From NCBI GenBank assembly GCA_030685235.1, contig MU839119.1, forward strand, positions 1 to 64,000: DNA of 64,000 bases, given 5' to 3'. Numbering within the stretch: position 1 is the stretch's first letter; each line of letters starts with the position of its first letter. The notes beneath the pieces were generated by a model. It made no database searches, had not been told where the DNA came from, and saw only the letters and a program-made list of their open reading frames with translations. Made by a program: the position numbers and the translations under genes. The stretch comes from Copromyces sp. CBS 386.78 (Eukaryota; Ascomycota; Sordariomycetes; Sordariales; Sordariaceae). This document shows, in pieces, positions 44,431 through 58,210 of this stretch.

Positions 44431-47400
44431 GGCGGTTTAATATACGGGGCAGCTATCACCAACCCTTCTCGTCGTCGTGTTACTAGTCGGTGCAAGGTAC
44501 GCGGACGGACTATGCTTGGGTAGCGGTCGTGCGGTGTCCGTGGCACCGGTGGACCCTTCTAATGTGCAAAGATGGGACGAAATGCGCGGGACGGCACGGT
44601 GGTGCGTTCGGACGAAAAGTGCAGTGTGATGTATATCGCGATTCGTTTCGATCGGATCCGATGCCGTGGAATATTCTGCGCGTATGAGTAGCGTGGGCCG
44701 TGGAGAAGCTCGCGACGAGGGCTACCATAGATTGGATGCGTCGTTCGAAATTTGTGCGAAACCCACGACAAGGCGGCCTTCCAGTCGTTCCTTTCAAGCC
44801 AGCGCCGACATATGCGGCCCTATTTGAGAAAAGAAACAATAAGGTTGTAGATGATCTGGGGCAGTTAGGCGGGATCGTGGAGACTCTCCGGAGTCAATCG
44901 CATGCAATCTGGGGTTGAATCGGCCCGTCGCACGAGGTTTGTGTGGAGGGTGCCGGGAGGATGGTAAGGTGTAAGTTGGGACGGTTGGGTGATGGGTCGG
45001 TTTTGGAGTTGGCGTGTCTGGGTGTCTGGGTGCTTTTTGGGTTTTGGGGCGGGCAGCCGGGTGCCTCAGGGCATGTTTCGGTGCGAATTCAGTGCGTGTG
45101 CTTTGGGCGGGCGGTAAGCACGGGACTTGGGCCGAGGTGATTCAATGACAGCGGTTCGTTCCTTCGTTTCGCTGTTCGTTTGTTTCCCTGCTGCTCTTTT
45201 TGTTTGTTCTGCTGTTGATGTCGCGAAAAGAGAGAATGTTTCTCAAAGGGCTAGATCGCAATGACTCGCGCGCGTCTTGGTTGGTGTCGCAAAGCACGGG
45301 TCTCGAGTGCAGTGAACAGAGATAAAACTCTGTTTTTTTCCCTCTTAGACCTCTGGAGTCTGGACTGAAGAAAGCTGAGGCGCGGCAGGTGGACTGGACA
45401 GGTGGACAGGTGGAGAGGGCAAAAGGGAGATCAGCGCAAAGGGGAGCGAGTGGACATGAAGGCGAGAAAGAGAAGCGAAGAGTGGCTCGTCGAGTGGGAA
45501 AGCCGGGACCAGGCATCTGGACGGCTGGGGCTCCTTCTTGGCTCCGTCAGGCATTTGGGTTTTGAGGTTCTTGGTTCAGCAGGTACCTCTCAAGTCTCTG
45601 TGGCCTGCAGTGGTGTGCACTCGCAGTCTATACAATGCGCTCGCTAGAGGCAGGCTGAGGCATCTGGGATTGGCAGGACGGGAACATGTGGAGCATCGCC
45701 CATGTGGGTCTCAGCGTCGGGAGATGAATGATGGGTTAAAGGCCCCTGTTTGGTGGGCTAATTTTGCAATTTGCACCACTTCTGTGCACTTGGACGTTTC
45801 TTTTGCATCGCGCAGCCATTTCCACCCCATCCCGTGCAGTGCAGCCAATGGCTGCGTGAAGGTTGACCTCACTTCTTCGGATTCCCGAAAGAGGGATCAT
45901 TCGTGATGTTGCCCATCATCAAACTGCCAGCGTTGGTTATTCATGCAACACTGAGGTGCCGTATTCCCTCAACCATCGTGAGGCCTTTGGAGTTTCCTCG
46001 GGATTCGGCCTGGATGAACATCTTCAAGACTTAGTTCTACGACTTGGGATCACCCCGTCATTTTCTCGTCTGTACAAGGCACACTCCAGTTGGTATTCCA
46101 ACGCCAAACCTATGAGCCTCATGTTTGTTCATGCCACGACCACGGCAGTTGGCTTTTCTGTGAGACAGGATGTTGTAGCAGAAAGCTTCATCAGTGATGC
46201 ATTGTGCCACGGTGCATTGCCGCCTATCTTGCCGTGCTCGCTAAACGATGGTCGATTTGGTAAAGAACACATGCACAAAGAACTGCCGTGGTAAAGGTGA
46301 TTCAGGAACCCGTCTCCTAGCGTGGCTGTCCATCCTTGTGTTTAGGAGAAAAAGGGATGGTGATACATCTGATCTTTCTCTCACACAGAACCCCTAATCA
46401 AAGCCAATGTCTCGCTATTCAGCTCACAACAAAATGCTTATCATTGATAGTTATTTGAACAAAAAAGCCACAGCATTTTTGTCGGTTTGTTATCATATGT
46501 CTCGATCGCAGGAACGGCGCCAATGAACGAGTCCGAGTCCACCATTGTCCACCATTGTCCACGTACAGTACCATCCCAGCCATCAAAACGGATACCATTT
46601 ACCGAAGACCTTTTTTCCGATTCCGGGCATAATAGTCGGATACTGTCGTGCCGGACGTTCGATCGATCCCTTGATCCACTAAACGCCATCGTAAGTTGAT
46701 GTGCAAGTGGGAAGTGGAAAAGAAGCCTGTCCACACAGTAGCTCTTGCCTGATCTTGCTGATGGTGCCAGCCAAGTGGAATCAAGATGTGGAATCGGTGC
46801 AAGAGCACGGACTCTGGTTCAGGACGGACTGCAAGTGTGGGACTGGGGTTGTGATTTGCGAAAGCTGCATTTGGGAAAGAAAGAACGAACAAGTGAACCA
46901 ATCAGAACGACCTAAGAACGGCTGCGAATTCCCACAGTTCTCAGTCTCCACTTTATTCTCAGCTGCTTCTGTCTTTCTCAACCTTCCACTTCCTTCCTCT
47001 CTCCCCAGTTCACATCTGTCTTTGCAATTGACAATGGAAACTGTTTGTGACCACTCCATCCGCGCAAAGGAATTCCTTGCACTTAACAAACCGCCGTTAC
47101 CAACAAAGTCACGTTGTTCTCACAAGCACATGCTCATCCGGTCCCCTTTGCCTCTTCGCCTTTTGCTCCACTGATCATTGCATGACACGGATATTACCCC
47201 GGATTTCATCTCTTTCCCAAGTCACCAATTCAATTGGAACCGGGCAAGGTACGCTGCTCGTCACCGCCCTCATTGCCCAGTCACTGTCACTTGTCAGTCA
47301 GATGGTGCGCCGTTGCGATGCCGTCCCTCCCATTTTCCTTCCACTCATTTCTCAGCTGGCAAATCACCCAGATCATCTCTCCAACAGAACCCCCTGGCTT

Positions 47401-50400
47401 TACTCCCTCACGCATTGCCGCTGAGAGACACGACACCAAAATGACGCTTTCCGCACTATTCCAGCCTAGTTCTGTCTGCTTTCATTTCACCTACACAGAT
47501 GCCAAGTTGCGAGACATCTAAAACCCAACCCTCGTGTGCAAAGTGTTGCGCAACGAGCTACGGGCAGGATACCCCCTTGCTGTTACAGGTCGTGTTGACC
47601 GAGCGAGCCTTTCCGTGACGGGAGCCCATCATGTTCAGAGCAACGCCTTCACGTTGGACACCCGCCATGAAATGAGGGACAGTGTTTCATTTGCCCTGAC
47701 CCGTCTCACGGATAGGGCAAATCCATGGGATTCATATGTGAAAGTAGCACAACACGCAGTGGTCAGTAATCACCACCCCCAATATTCCCAGGCAGCCAAC
47801 GCACCACCGCTTCCTTCTCTGGTTCTTGGAGCTCTCCTGGCAGTGCACAATGGTGCGACGATGGTCAAGCTTTAACAAGCGTTCCGTCCGCGCCGTTCTG
47901 TGAGACTAACATTCAGACGCTACACTAGCGCAGACACCGGTGAACTCCCCTAGACTAGACCGTACCCAGCGAACGGAGAGGCCTGCCGACCTTGGGAACA
48001 CGCAAAGGCCGTCCGTCATCTCAAACATATTTGTCACGAGAATCAGGCATGACAGACACGGGGCTCGGCGCCAAGCACTGGCCACAGAGCCAAGGGTCAT
48101 CAAGGTTGAGGTGGAGTTGGTGTTCAAGTTCCTCGAAATGGTGAGCAAGGGTGTGGTTGCGTGGGAATGCGGAGAACTCAGCAGTCCAGGGACCAATTGG
48201 ACGCCCGCTGTCTCAGAGACCCTCTCGAACCCACAGTCGGACCGATGAGGCTGAGATATGCTTACAGCATTGCAGTACGTATTCCTCCCCCAGCCAGCAA
48301 ATCACCATGTTGTGTTAATTACCTTGGAAAAGAAGGCATCAGACCATTGCTCGCGTGTGCAATTCTGAGACTTCGGATTTGCATTTTTTGAATCTCCAGA
48401 TCTCCTTGCGAGAGAACCGACACTCGGAAGGTGGCAGATCAATATCGACAGGGCTGATCAGCCTTGCGGGGTCTTGCAACAACACCTTGCCAATTCGCAG
48501 CCTTGTCCTGCTAGTGTCTCCTGTTCTTCTTGTCCAGTACCGACGACACACAGTGGATGAAACTCTCACCAGTGGATTGTCTGTGGACTCCTCCATCAGT
48601 AGGGCGGAATTTCATCATCCACATCTCCAGTTTTGGCACCCGGTTTCCGGACAGTGACACCGGATCACGGCCCATCCAGCTGTCTCCGTCGGCCATTTTC
48701 CTCGATCGGAACTGGGACAAGTTTTTCCATGTTCTCGACCGATCGCACGGTGGACCGTTGTCTTCTCCCCATATCAGCACCGGTTCCGTGACTCCATTAT
48801 CAACGTCTGCCGTCTCTTTCCGCTATCAAGGGAGTTTCCGGGCAAATGTTTCGTTTCTCGTTCTTTACTTTTTCCTCCCCGGTTATCTCAACACTTCCCG
48901 TTCGGGGATTTTCCCAGACTTCATGTTGTGGTTGCGGGGAAGCGAGAAAGCTGTCAGCTCGCTTGAGTGAAGAGGCACACACATATGTGACCTTCCTCTG
49001 CCTTGCTGCTTCTCCCCTGTCCCCTTTTTACACCCATGACCATTCACAAGCCGTTCATGACCACTTCCTCCTGCGGTACTCCGCGGGCCCAACCTGCTGC
49101 ATGTTATATTGAATCAGACTAGGGTAGCAAATCAGGCCTCACTTGTCAAATAATAAAGCCGAAAGGCCCCTTGCCGCGCCATCCTACACTTGTGCTCCGC
49201 GCTCATTGACGCTCATCGCACAGCACAACATGGGGTCCCCAAGTTGGGGGAAGCAGAAAGGGTCTAGAGTTTGGCCATGTGCTTCGTCACGTTCTCGTCG
49301 CTTTATCGCTTTCCCCCTTCATTATCGTGATTTTCCTATGCTTGGTTGCCTGGCCAGGTACTGACACATGGTACTATTAGTGTTGTCGGACCGAAGACTA
49401 CGCCATAGACGAGGGGAATATCCAAATCTAGACGTTTTAGCCTTCCAGAAGCCGGTTCTTCCATCCAAGATTCCAAGATCATAAGCGCATCAAACAAAAC
49501 CTCCGACCGCGCTATCTCCGTATTTGTTTCTCTTCTCTGCAATGCAGGTCCGACTGCAACCTGTTTCTCCTTGCCTTGCAGACTCCATCGCGGTTACGTC
49601 CTTGAATTGCGGAGACAGATTCCACCTTTGATCGAAGCCAACCCCAGGAATCTGGGGTGATATAATCAACGGCTCGCTAAAAAGTCCGGGGTCGGGTTGG
49701 TCGCGGAGAAAGCTACATTCACAAGCATTTGTCCATACTCGGGGCATTAAGAAAAAGGGCGCTCTTCCCTTTTCAATCATCTACTCCGCGCGCTTGCACC
49801 ACTACTCGCAGGACCTCGCAGCTTCGAGTCGGTCCTTTTCATCCTTCCTCCCCCAGACTACTTGCTTTCAAGCTTCAACGGTGCACACCCTGTGAGGCTT
49901 AAGGCCTCGCTCGTCATTCTTGCTTGCAATGGGTCTCGTCGTCCATGGCACCAATGGCGCTGGAATAGTGACAAGGTGACGCAAATCTCGGCGTCCTCAC
50001 CCATCATGGTCTCTACAACATAATGGCATGCGTATATACCTTTACAACGACATCGGACAATTGGCTAACATGGAATAACTAGAGACAGATACGCGAGCCC
50101 CGGACTAATAAACCAGTTCCTGCTTGTGATACCGTGAATCGGAGTCCGAACATCAAACAGTTTCCTTTTTGGAACTCTTCCCGGTGCATCAAAGGACCTT
50201 GAAGGCTGGACAAGGCCGTTGAACAAAGCCGTCGCGCCGTTGCCAATATTCCGTTGCATCATGCCATACAACATGACATGCCGAAGAACCTCCATACCGG
50301 CGTTGGCCTCACGCAGTCAAAGCCATGGTGAACCAGACGCTCACGTACATCCTCTCTTCAACTTGAGATGATGTGGACACCTCGCTGGTGTATGCCCACT

Positions 50401-53400
50401 CCTGCCTCTAGGTGCCGGTTTTTGGGACCTTGCTCCGATGTCGAACGATCCGTTCGTTACTACCTCAGATTTTGTCTGACCTCCACTTGGACTTCTGACA
50501 CAGCTCATTACTGCAGGTACACTATCTAGTACCTTGACACATTCAGGGACACCACACACAGGGACTCCCAGAACTCGAATATAGCCCGGATGGATCAACA
50601 CCAAGGGGTCTCCGACACTCCGACATGCCAGTCGAGTCTGAAGCAAGCCCCGGGCTCCCTCCAACCCTTCCAATGTTGTTTAGACCCTGCCTGTGTCTCC
50701 TCTCAAGGGGAATTTGCCCATTGAAGTCGGCCTTCGTTCGTTGGTTGTTGATGAAGAGATTTTCGGTATCATCGGGGTCTGGTCATTTCCGTAACGTCAT
50801 GCTTATGGGCTCTCGAGTGCATATCTCTCCTTTTAGACCTTCTTCTGGCCTATAATCAGTCATGCTACAGGTTGGATGATCTGTCTATTATCTCTAACAT
50901 ACCAGATACCGACTAGCCTTTGCCCCTATCGCACACCTGGGCAGATGACAGATAACAGACTCACGGGAGGGGTCACCTTCGCTTCGCTTGAGCCCGTCCT
51001 GGACCTCGACTGTGGCTCGAGTGGCCACCAATCTATTATGATTCCAGAGGCAATTTCTGTACCACTCCTACTCTCACACCCACTCACTCTCGCCTCCCGT
51101 TAGGGGGTACATCATCCCCAGGTACTTGGAAGGTTTCCACTAGAATCCTTCACGCTAGAGCTCCCATCGTTCAACGTCCAGGCTGGCATGCTGTGGCAGA
51201 CGTACAAACGACGTAGTATGTATGTTTCGCCTAGCAGGCGAGATTTGCCGCACCTGCCGGAGGTTGGTACCTTACACTCTGCCCAGCCTATCTCTATACA
51301 CCAGATACCTCACAGCCACAACATCCAGATGATGCCTTTCCCTCGTCCCTTGCCCAGAAAACTGGCTGCCGATCTTATCCCGGCTTCACTCCAGCGCGGA
51401 GTATATACATGTACATGTACACGTCGAACCGCCTCTGGCGTGAAGAAAAGAAAATGGAGGAGGAGGGAGGGAGGGAGGGAACAGACAGTCAGATTTGACG
51501 TTTATGGACTGCGGAGTGCATATTCGATCATCTCGCAACCGAGACACGGCCTCACTATAGGTAATAGGGTCGAGTGTTCCTAGCCTCTAGGTCTAGAGGT
51601 GGTGATTGGGTCCGCTTCGAGAATACGGCTAAGAGGATGGAGGACGAGTGAGATGCACGGCCTCCCTGGCAAGTATACACGCGCGGTATAACAAGTGGCG
51701 AATAAGGGGGTCAAGGGATGTCTCGTGAATGCTCGAATTTTGGTGTCGGGTGGTGGACCATGCAACTGGGCCTGGATCTGGGTCTCAATCTCCGAGAGGA
51801 TATGTGGATGCAGATGGGCATACCATACCATACACGGTGGAGGAGGAGTGCTCTCCGCCTCCGCGGGTATTACGGCCAGGAGAGAAAGGAAGTGGAGAGA
51901 GATGAAGTCCCGACTGCCCTAGAGGGATTGGTTAACGCTCAGGTGCAGTTTATGGAGCATGCCTGTCTGACTGTAGGACGAGGGGATGGCATCGTTTCAA
52001 GGAGATTGCTGTGGAAGGGCTCGGTCTGTGTAAACTCTGTCACAGTCAGTGCGTTAAGGTCTTGTCGTTTTTCTCGCCCTTCCTATTATTACATAGTTTG
52101 ACTCACGAGTAAGGAACTGCTAACGAACTGGCCTATTTCTAAGGTATCTTTTTTCCTCTTTCCCTTCTCTTTAAATGTCTATTATAATAATATTTCCCCC
52201 CTTGTTCCCTCTCAATACATCGTCTTAAGGGTCTTCACCACATCTCGGCTCCTATCCTTATTGTCATAGGTCGAGAGAAATAATGAGGGAATGAGGACAT
52301 CTACTGCAATAGTATTAGAAGGTTCCACCGCCAGTTGCTATATTATTATCGACAAGGAGCAATTAGGTCATGAAGTAAAATACAATGTTGTTTTCTCAGT
52401 GAAATGTACCGTAGTTTGTACCTTGTTTCTCCAAGGTGGAGGAGTTGAGGCCGCAAGTCTACGGCCAGAAGCTTACCCGGACCGTCCATCGTCGTTCTCA
52501 CGTCGAGGAGTAAGATAACGCAGAAGCAGCGTACATTATATAAACTAACATTATGCCCGAGACAACCTGGAACTAATAAAACTGCCCCTGTATTGCTCGC
52601 AATAGGTCTCGGTTGTAAAGACTTTCTCGGTGGTGAAAAGGTAATAGATAGTTGGGAATATGTTGCATCGGTAAAAGAGCTTGAAGGCAACCTATCCTGT
52701 ACCATTCATTACTCTACTTTATCACTCCGGAGGAGTCTTTACAATCAAGACCTACTGTGAGTAATACGGCCTTTTCCGAGTTTTTTTCCCCTCGAGTACA
52801 TCGCATTCGGAATCCATCTATCCGTTCCGACAGCTGCCATGCATGTGCTCCTTCCTCACTTGGCTACCTATCTGAGCCAGCGAGGAAGCATAGCACACCT
52901 AAGCAGCTCTTTTGTAGACGTAGCAAGTATCTCGAGCTAAGCCCTTTGGCAAACTCGCAGCCTTGATCTTCCTCCCTCGAACCACCAGGCTGGGGTATCC
53001 TGACTAGGTTAGCTAGCGGTAGGCACCTAGACTAGTGCAGAACTCGATGAGACAGACAAGGCTGAAATTGACTACATGTAGGCGTGGCGGTGGCATGCCT
53101 GCCTGGTAAGACGGAGATACCAGGTGGGGCGATCTGATGGAGGACGAGAGCAATTTATATCCAAGCCTTTGATATGAGGATATCCGTAGTCGTACCTATG
53201 CAGCTCGAAGTTTCAGTCCTTGTCTTACAACTGAAGTGCTCAATATTGGTGGAATATCCCCGAGTGGCTTGCTTCGTGACGACCAGACGACGTTTAAGTT
53301 CTTCTCAAGATGAGGGGAGTTGATGCTGAGCGACTTGCGTTTATCCGTCTTACACCACTGCCTCCTCTTCGTTCGTCGAAAAATCCTTGTTGAACAATGA

Positions 53401-56400
53401 CGACTTACATGTATACCAAGGGAAACGAAAACGTTGAACTATCCCTGGACAACCTGGCGACCAATGGGGAGAATGTAAATGAGATGAAGGCGCTTTTAAG
53501 CTGACTTAGCTTACCTGGCGCAAAGCTTGAATGTTAGATGATTGCAACATCTCGATGCTTGCTTACCTACTGACTATGTATGGGTAGCACGCAGAACCGA
53601 CGGGACGAAATAGATGAGAATAAAGGGAGCAAGTATAGCAAGAGTTGAATTTAATAAGTGCACAAAGAAGGGATGACGGGAGGTTGAAATACTTGTGCTG
53701 ACGACGCCTCAAGGCATTGTACATCCGATGTTTCACTTTATGTCGTCCCATCTTCCAAGTCCCAGCTTCCCAGATTCCATGCTTCAGCGTGCATATTATC
53801 AGGTATGCACTGCTACTGCTGCTGTGTATATCAGGCTAAAGCTAAGTTCCATGTGAAGGGACATGGGGTTCGATGCCGCATTGACAGATGGATGCTTTGT
53901 CCTCGTGGTGCAGACAGATGGGCAGATCGACAGATGGGCAGATGTGCAGATGCAACGAGGGTGTTTCCGACCACCAATTTCCTACCGTCAAGTGCCAATC
54001 TGCATGGACTGGATCTTGGACATGGAATTGCATCTTGAGGTTCCGTTTGGTGGAAGCTGCGAGAGAACACTGGGGCAGTGACCTTGATTTTGGAAGGAGC
54101 AATGGAGGAGTGTCCGAGGGGCGGTGATCAGCAAGTGTTGATCATCCGTCGCATGCACTCCGCCTGAGCACCCAACGTTTTACCTTTCGTCCCCGACCTA
54201 GGACCAGGTTCGAAAGTTACCCGACCCCACTCTTGCAGTCGTCTGCTTTCTGCTTTCCTGCTTTTGACAAAGCAAGAAGGCGTGATTTGAAGTCCGTCTG
54301 TCGGTTTACCCTGTTATTTCTGCTGCTTGTGCCACAGCGTGCAAGAGAGAGGTAAACTGCGCTGACAGTAAGCAGTAAGCAAGTAGCAATTTCAACGAAA
54401 GTGAGGTGCTCAATGTGCACTTCAAGCCTCTCTCCACTCCGCGCCGCTCTGCACCGCTGAGCCTTATACGGACAGCTGGCCGGAGCTTCCCCAACTTCCT
54501 GTCCACGACCCGATTCGTCGCCCAGGAATCCACTCCACGACCGCACGACGCCACGGACCATCAATACACGATTGCGAACATCACGATTGGGTCCTTTAAT
54601 TGGAAGTTCAGCCGGGGAACCGCACGGACTATATACCTTATATATCTTGTGTTAGCCGCAAAACGCAGAGACATGGCGCGGACTCGCCCGAGACAATGGC
54701 CGATTTATCAATGTTCCAGTCAATACAGTCCGTTAAAAGTGTCAATGTTGCAGAGTTCCAGTACTCCAGTGTTCCAAATTTGGCAGTGTTTGAGGGTCTC
54801 AATAGGAAGAAAGCATGATGTCTCTCTCCATCAAGCCAACCGTCAAGCCCACTGCAACAGTGACATCGAAGATCACCCCCACTAAAAGCTTAAAACTGAG
54901 CCGCATCCGCCACCGGAGCTCAGGTTGACATGCGAGATCGGGGGTTCGGGACTACTAGGGCTGAAACATAGAGATGCGGAGGAAATACTGGCAATCAAGC
55001 CACTTGAAGGTGCAACTCTTACTTGAGCATCCGGCAGATCTGTGTTTGATTCCCATTCGATGGGCCGTTGCATATGTAGTAGATAATTAGCCAATTTTAG
55101 GTAGCACGGGCCTCGCTCGGATAGGTAGAGGTTTTGTAAACCTGAATAAGCCAATTACCAACCGTCCACGGAGTCATAACAGCCCGGTCGAGCTGATGCC
55201 TTGGTGTTGTTCTCATGGTGTTTATGTCGACCGGAGCTATAGCCGCTGGACTTATGCCCGATGCCAGGCGAGATTACCTCATCTTGATGCGATGCTTGTC
55301 CCACCATTTTGCTTGAACACGAGTCAAAAGTTGACGTGATACCCTTCATTGTGACCGACTCCATGTTTTCCATGGGCAAACTCAGACGATCAACACTGAA
55401 TAACCAACTCATTCCGGCATCTCACGCCATGCCTTGCCTTGAAGTCAGATGTTTTGTGCCACAAACTTTCCATGATGTAGACACCCAAGGTTTTTTCAGG
55501 CAGGGACGGGAACGCAAGGCATGCAAGTCATTGCATGTGAATATGTGATATCAAAAGTTGGTAATAGTTGTTGGAATGAGAAACTGTGAAGCCATCGCCA
55601 TATGCCATATAAATAAACCTCTTCCTCATCATTCCCAAACCCAAGTACTTTGCTCTGCCGTGAATCCTTGTCCGTCACCGGCCTCTACCCCAGTCTTTTG
55701 TAAGCTTGTCCGTCTCAAAATTCCTTCTGTCGCAAACCCCGTCGCGAACCCGTCGCAAGAGGATACACAACATATTCTTCTTGCTCCGAAAACACCACCA
55801 ACCCATGTATGTGTGTCTTAGACTCTCACGCCTCTTGTGTCCTTCGTCCCCCCATGTCGTTTGCCGTCTTACAGCACTTCCACTTTCCACACCCACTGCC
55901 TTTGGTCCAGTCCTTTGCGGGTTTCACCAAAGCTTGTCCTGCCCATCAACAGCCAGCCCTTTCGCCTTTGGCCAAACAACTGCGAGTTGCAGTCGTCATC
56001 CCCACTCCACAGCCCTAACAAAACGGAAAGAGCCGTTCGTCCGTGAATAGCACAAACCCATCCATTGAAATCCAGCTGTTTGACTGACGAAAAGCAAGTT
56101 GAGTTCCATTCTCACTTAGCGCAGCAACCCACCCACCCCCGTCCGTCCACGGGATCCCACAAGCTCGCGCCATACAAGCACGAACGACAAAAAAAAGCCT
56201 TATTTATCCAAGCCGTGGCCACGCCCCACAGCAGCCATACAAGCAGGGTATAGTTTTGGCGTCCGTCTGCCTCCTGTTGTGCCACTCGAGTATATATCCC
56301 AGATCCCAGTACCCCGGGATCCCAGTACAGTACAGTACAGTACAGTAGCAACGAACGATAGTACCACGGGTACCGTATACCAACCAGGAAGAAGGGAAAG

Positions 56401-56429
56401 AATAGAGGGAGGTATATATCTTGCCCATC
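44431..56429. other. 12 kb region without supported genes upstream of col-26
   Basis: Holds the col-26 promoter and, at the far end, the promoter of the 56430 gene. I found no frame with a recognisable domain, signal peptide or consistent exon set. The longest candidates (45863-46294, 54406-54885, 51718-52101, 49490-49780) are isolated and unconvincing. Structure seen: GGGA repeats at about 51460-51480, an AT-richer stretch at about 52130-52330, a CAGATGG-type imperfect repeat at about 53905-53955, and (CAGTA)5 at 56323-56347. Long untranslated leaders, noncoding RNA or eroded genes are possible. Confidence 0.45.
56323..56347. repeat. (CAGTA)5 pentanucleotide repeat
   Basis: Five perfect CAGTA units about 85-105 bases upstream of the start codon of the 56430 gene, preceded by two imperfect copies of a GATCCCAGTA word. 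Confidence 0.9.
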
Positions 56430-57254
56430 ATGGCCGACAACCAGCAGCAACATGAACAGAAGCCGATTTATGTCGCCACTTATGGCCGGGATCCTAAAAT
56501 GGCTGCGGCTGTTAGTGAGAAACTGTTACCTGATGTTGAAGGTTAGTCTGGTCCTTGTCTCTTTTTCTTCTTTTGAGTGTCTGTCGGTGATTGACTGGGG
56601 AACTTACCTTACTGACTGGGCTTGAACTTGGTGTGCCCACCATTGTCCAAGCTGGTACCGTATTCTTCATGTTTTCTGTTCTTTTTTTTTTTTTTTTTTT
56701 TTTTTTTCCTGCCGACGTCCCCGCTGCCAATATACCCGAGTTCCCCCTTTTTCATTCCTTCTCCTCTTCGTGTTATTTTTTTTTTCTCTCTTTTCTTTCT
56801 CTCTTCAGTTTCTCAACCTTCCCTCCAACAAACAACCTGAAAGCATCGCATCCATCAAAACAACTTGAACCTCTAACAAACCCCCTCCCCATAAACAGTA
56901 GTCCACACCTCCCTCTCCCTCTCCACGGCCCTCAACGAGCTTCCCGCCCTCTTCGCAGGCGACACCTCCATCCTTCCCTCCTCCGGCTTGGGATCCAACA
57001 CCAACCTTTCGCCCTCGGAGCGCCACATCCCCACCGCTTTGTTGTTTGGCGGCGGCAGCTTGACCGACGAAGAATACGACAAAATCGTCGCAGCCGTAAA
57101 AGAAACAATCCCCGGAGCAGAGGGAAGCGGCACGCCCGTGCAGTTCATCAGGATCGGCAAGCGAGATGTCATTGCGGCTGGGGCGTTTACGGGGCCGAAT
57201 CCGGAGACCATTGCTAAGGTTTATCGGAAGAAGCTTGCTGGGGCGAAGGCTTAG
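56430..57254 (+). CDS. Small conserved-looking cytosolic protein of unknown function (155 residues)
   Basis: Two exons, 56430-56541 and 56899-57254, giving 155 residues. The intron (357 bases, long for this genome) starts GTTAGT, contains a T26 tract, and ends ATAAACAG; phase 1 agrees at both sides (DVE G|TA V-H-T-S). The ATG lies in CATCATGG. The product has no signal peptide or membrane segment. It begins KPIYVATYGRDPKMAAAVSE, has a middle HTSLSLSTALNELPALFAGD, then ALLFGGGSLTDEEYDKIVAA and a C-terminal PVQFIRIGKRDVIAAGAF, an alternating alpha/beta pattern. I do not recognise the family. Internal order and codon choice support a real gene; a shorter or extra exon in the long intron cannot be excluded. 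Confidence 0.65.
56682..56707 (+). repeat. T26 tract in the intron of the 56430 gene
   Basis: Twenty-six consecutive T within a broader pyrimidine-rich stretch (about 56560-56830) that fills most of the intron. Confidence 0.85.
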
Positions 57255-57408
57255 GGGGTTCTTTGGGGGTGATGATGACGACGGTGATGGGGTGCGTGGG
57301 TGCACTCGCCGGGAGCAGGAGGAGGAGGAGGAGGGGGGTCGTGGTGGTATCGGTGGACGGATTGGCGGCGGTGGTGATGATGCTTCCCCTGTTGGGATTG
57401 GGAATGAC

Positions 57409-58095
57409 ATGGGAAAGGATACAGGTACAAAGGGCGGAAAGGCAAATGGGATTGGGAATGGGAATGGCAAGAGGTTCTGGCAGAGGTGCAGCAACTCGGC
57501 CGACAGTGGCATCGGACTTGTACCGGACGACGATAACGACAGCTCGGCAATCCGCCACCACCAAGTTGTAACAAACGACACACTCGGCGCCGCCGTCGCC
57601 TCGGGAACTTGCACCTCCTTCACCTTTGCCGGATCCACTGGTTGGCGATACATCAGCCTATCAGATGACGACCACATGCACGGCACCATGTACAGCACGC
57701 ATGCAGACCAAGACGAAAATGTTGGCCTACTTGACCAAATACGTTTCCGAGGCAAGAAAAAGAACAAGGGAAAGAAGGTTACCATGTTTGCCAGTGGCAT
57801 TCCAGAGGAGGAAGAGCATGAACATGAAGATGACGATGCCGCAAATGGGAAAAAGAAGGGCCGTGTCGTCAAAGGAAAGGGTGGGAAGTGCCTTGAAGGA
57901 TGGTATGAGACAATCATGGTCCATGGATTCGGATCGATCGCTCACTTATATGGACCCTGTGTTGATTTCACGATGTTTGATGAGAATGGAATGGGGAGGA
58001 AAGAGGTGGTGGGTTCGATGATGCCGAGGCAGGCACAGGCGCATATTGTGATTTTCGATGATGGGCTTGGGGGAATAGCGCTTCGTGATTTATAG
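57409..58095 (+). CDS. Possible acidic/basic low-complexity protein, unknown
   Basis: A 228-residue frame from an ATG (MGKDTGTKGGKANG) to a TAG, in a different frame from the gene that ends at 57254. The frame is open further upstream and overlaps that gene's last exon, so the true start or an upstream exon is uncertain. Codon third positions prefer C and G as in genuine genes here, especially after about 57500. Features: a Gly/Asn-rich start, VPDDDNDSS, a polar middle with GSTGWRYISLSDDDHM, then RFRGKKKNKGKKVTMF, an acidic EEEEHEHEDDD block, and a more folded-looking end (GWYETIMVHGFGSIAHLYGP). No family recognised. A competing minus-strand frame exists over the first half. Confidence 0.4.
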   Translation: MGKDTGTKGGKANGIGNGNGKRFWQRCSNSADSGIGLVPDDDNDSSAIRHHQVVTNDTLGAAVASGTCTSFTFAGSTGWRYISLSDDDHMHGTMYSTHADQDENVGLLDQIRFRGKKKNKGKKVTMFASGIPEEEEHEHEDDDAANGKKKGRVVKGKGGKCLEGWYETIMVHGFGSIAHLYGPCVDFTMFDENGMGRKEVVGSMMPRQAQAHIVIFDDGLGGIALRDL

Positions 58096-58210
58096 TACCC
58101 CTTGTTGGCCATGTGTAGTGGTAAATGAAATTGATTCTGTCTCTGTGTGTGCCTAGCTACTTCCAGTCCAGACCAATGGAGCTGAATCCTCTTCCGTGCC
58201 GCTATCCATG

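Noticed and set aside
56805..57917. A long minus-strand open frame (370 residues) opposite the 56430 gene
   Set aside because: It is Ser/Pro/Arg-rich antisense of real coding exons and the pyrimidine-rich intron, with no domain.
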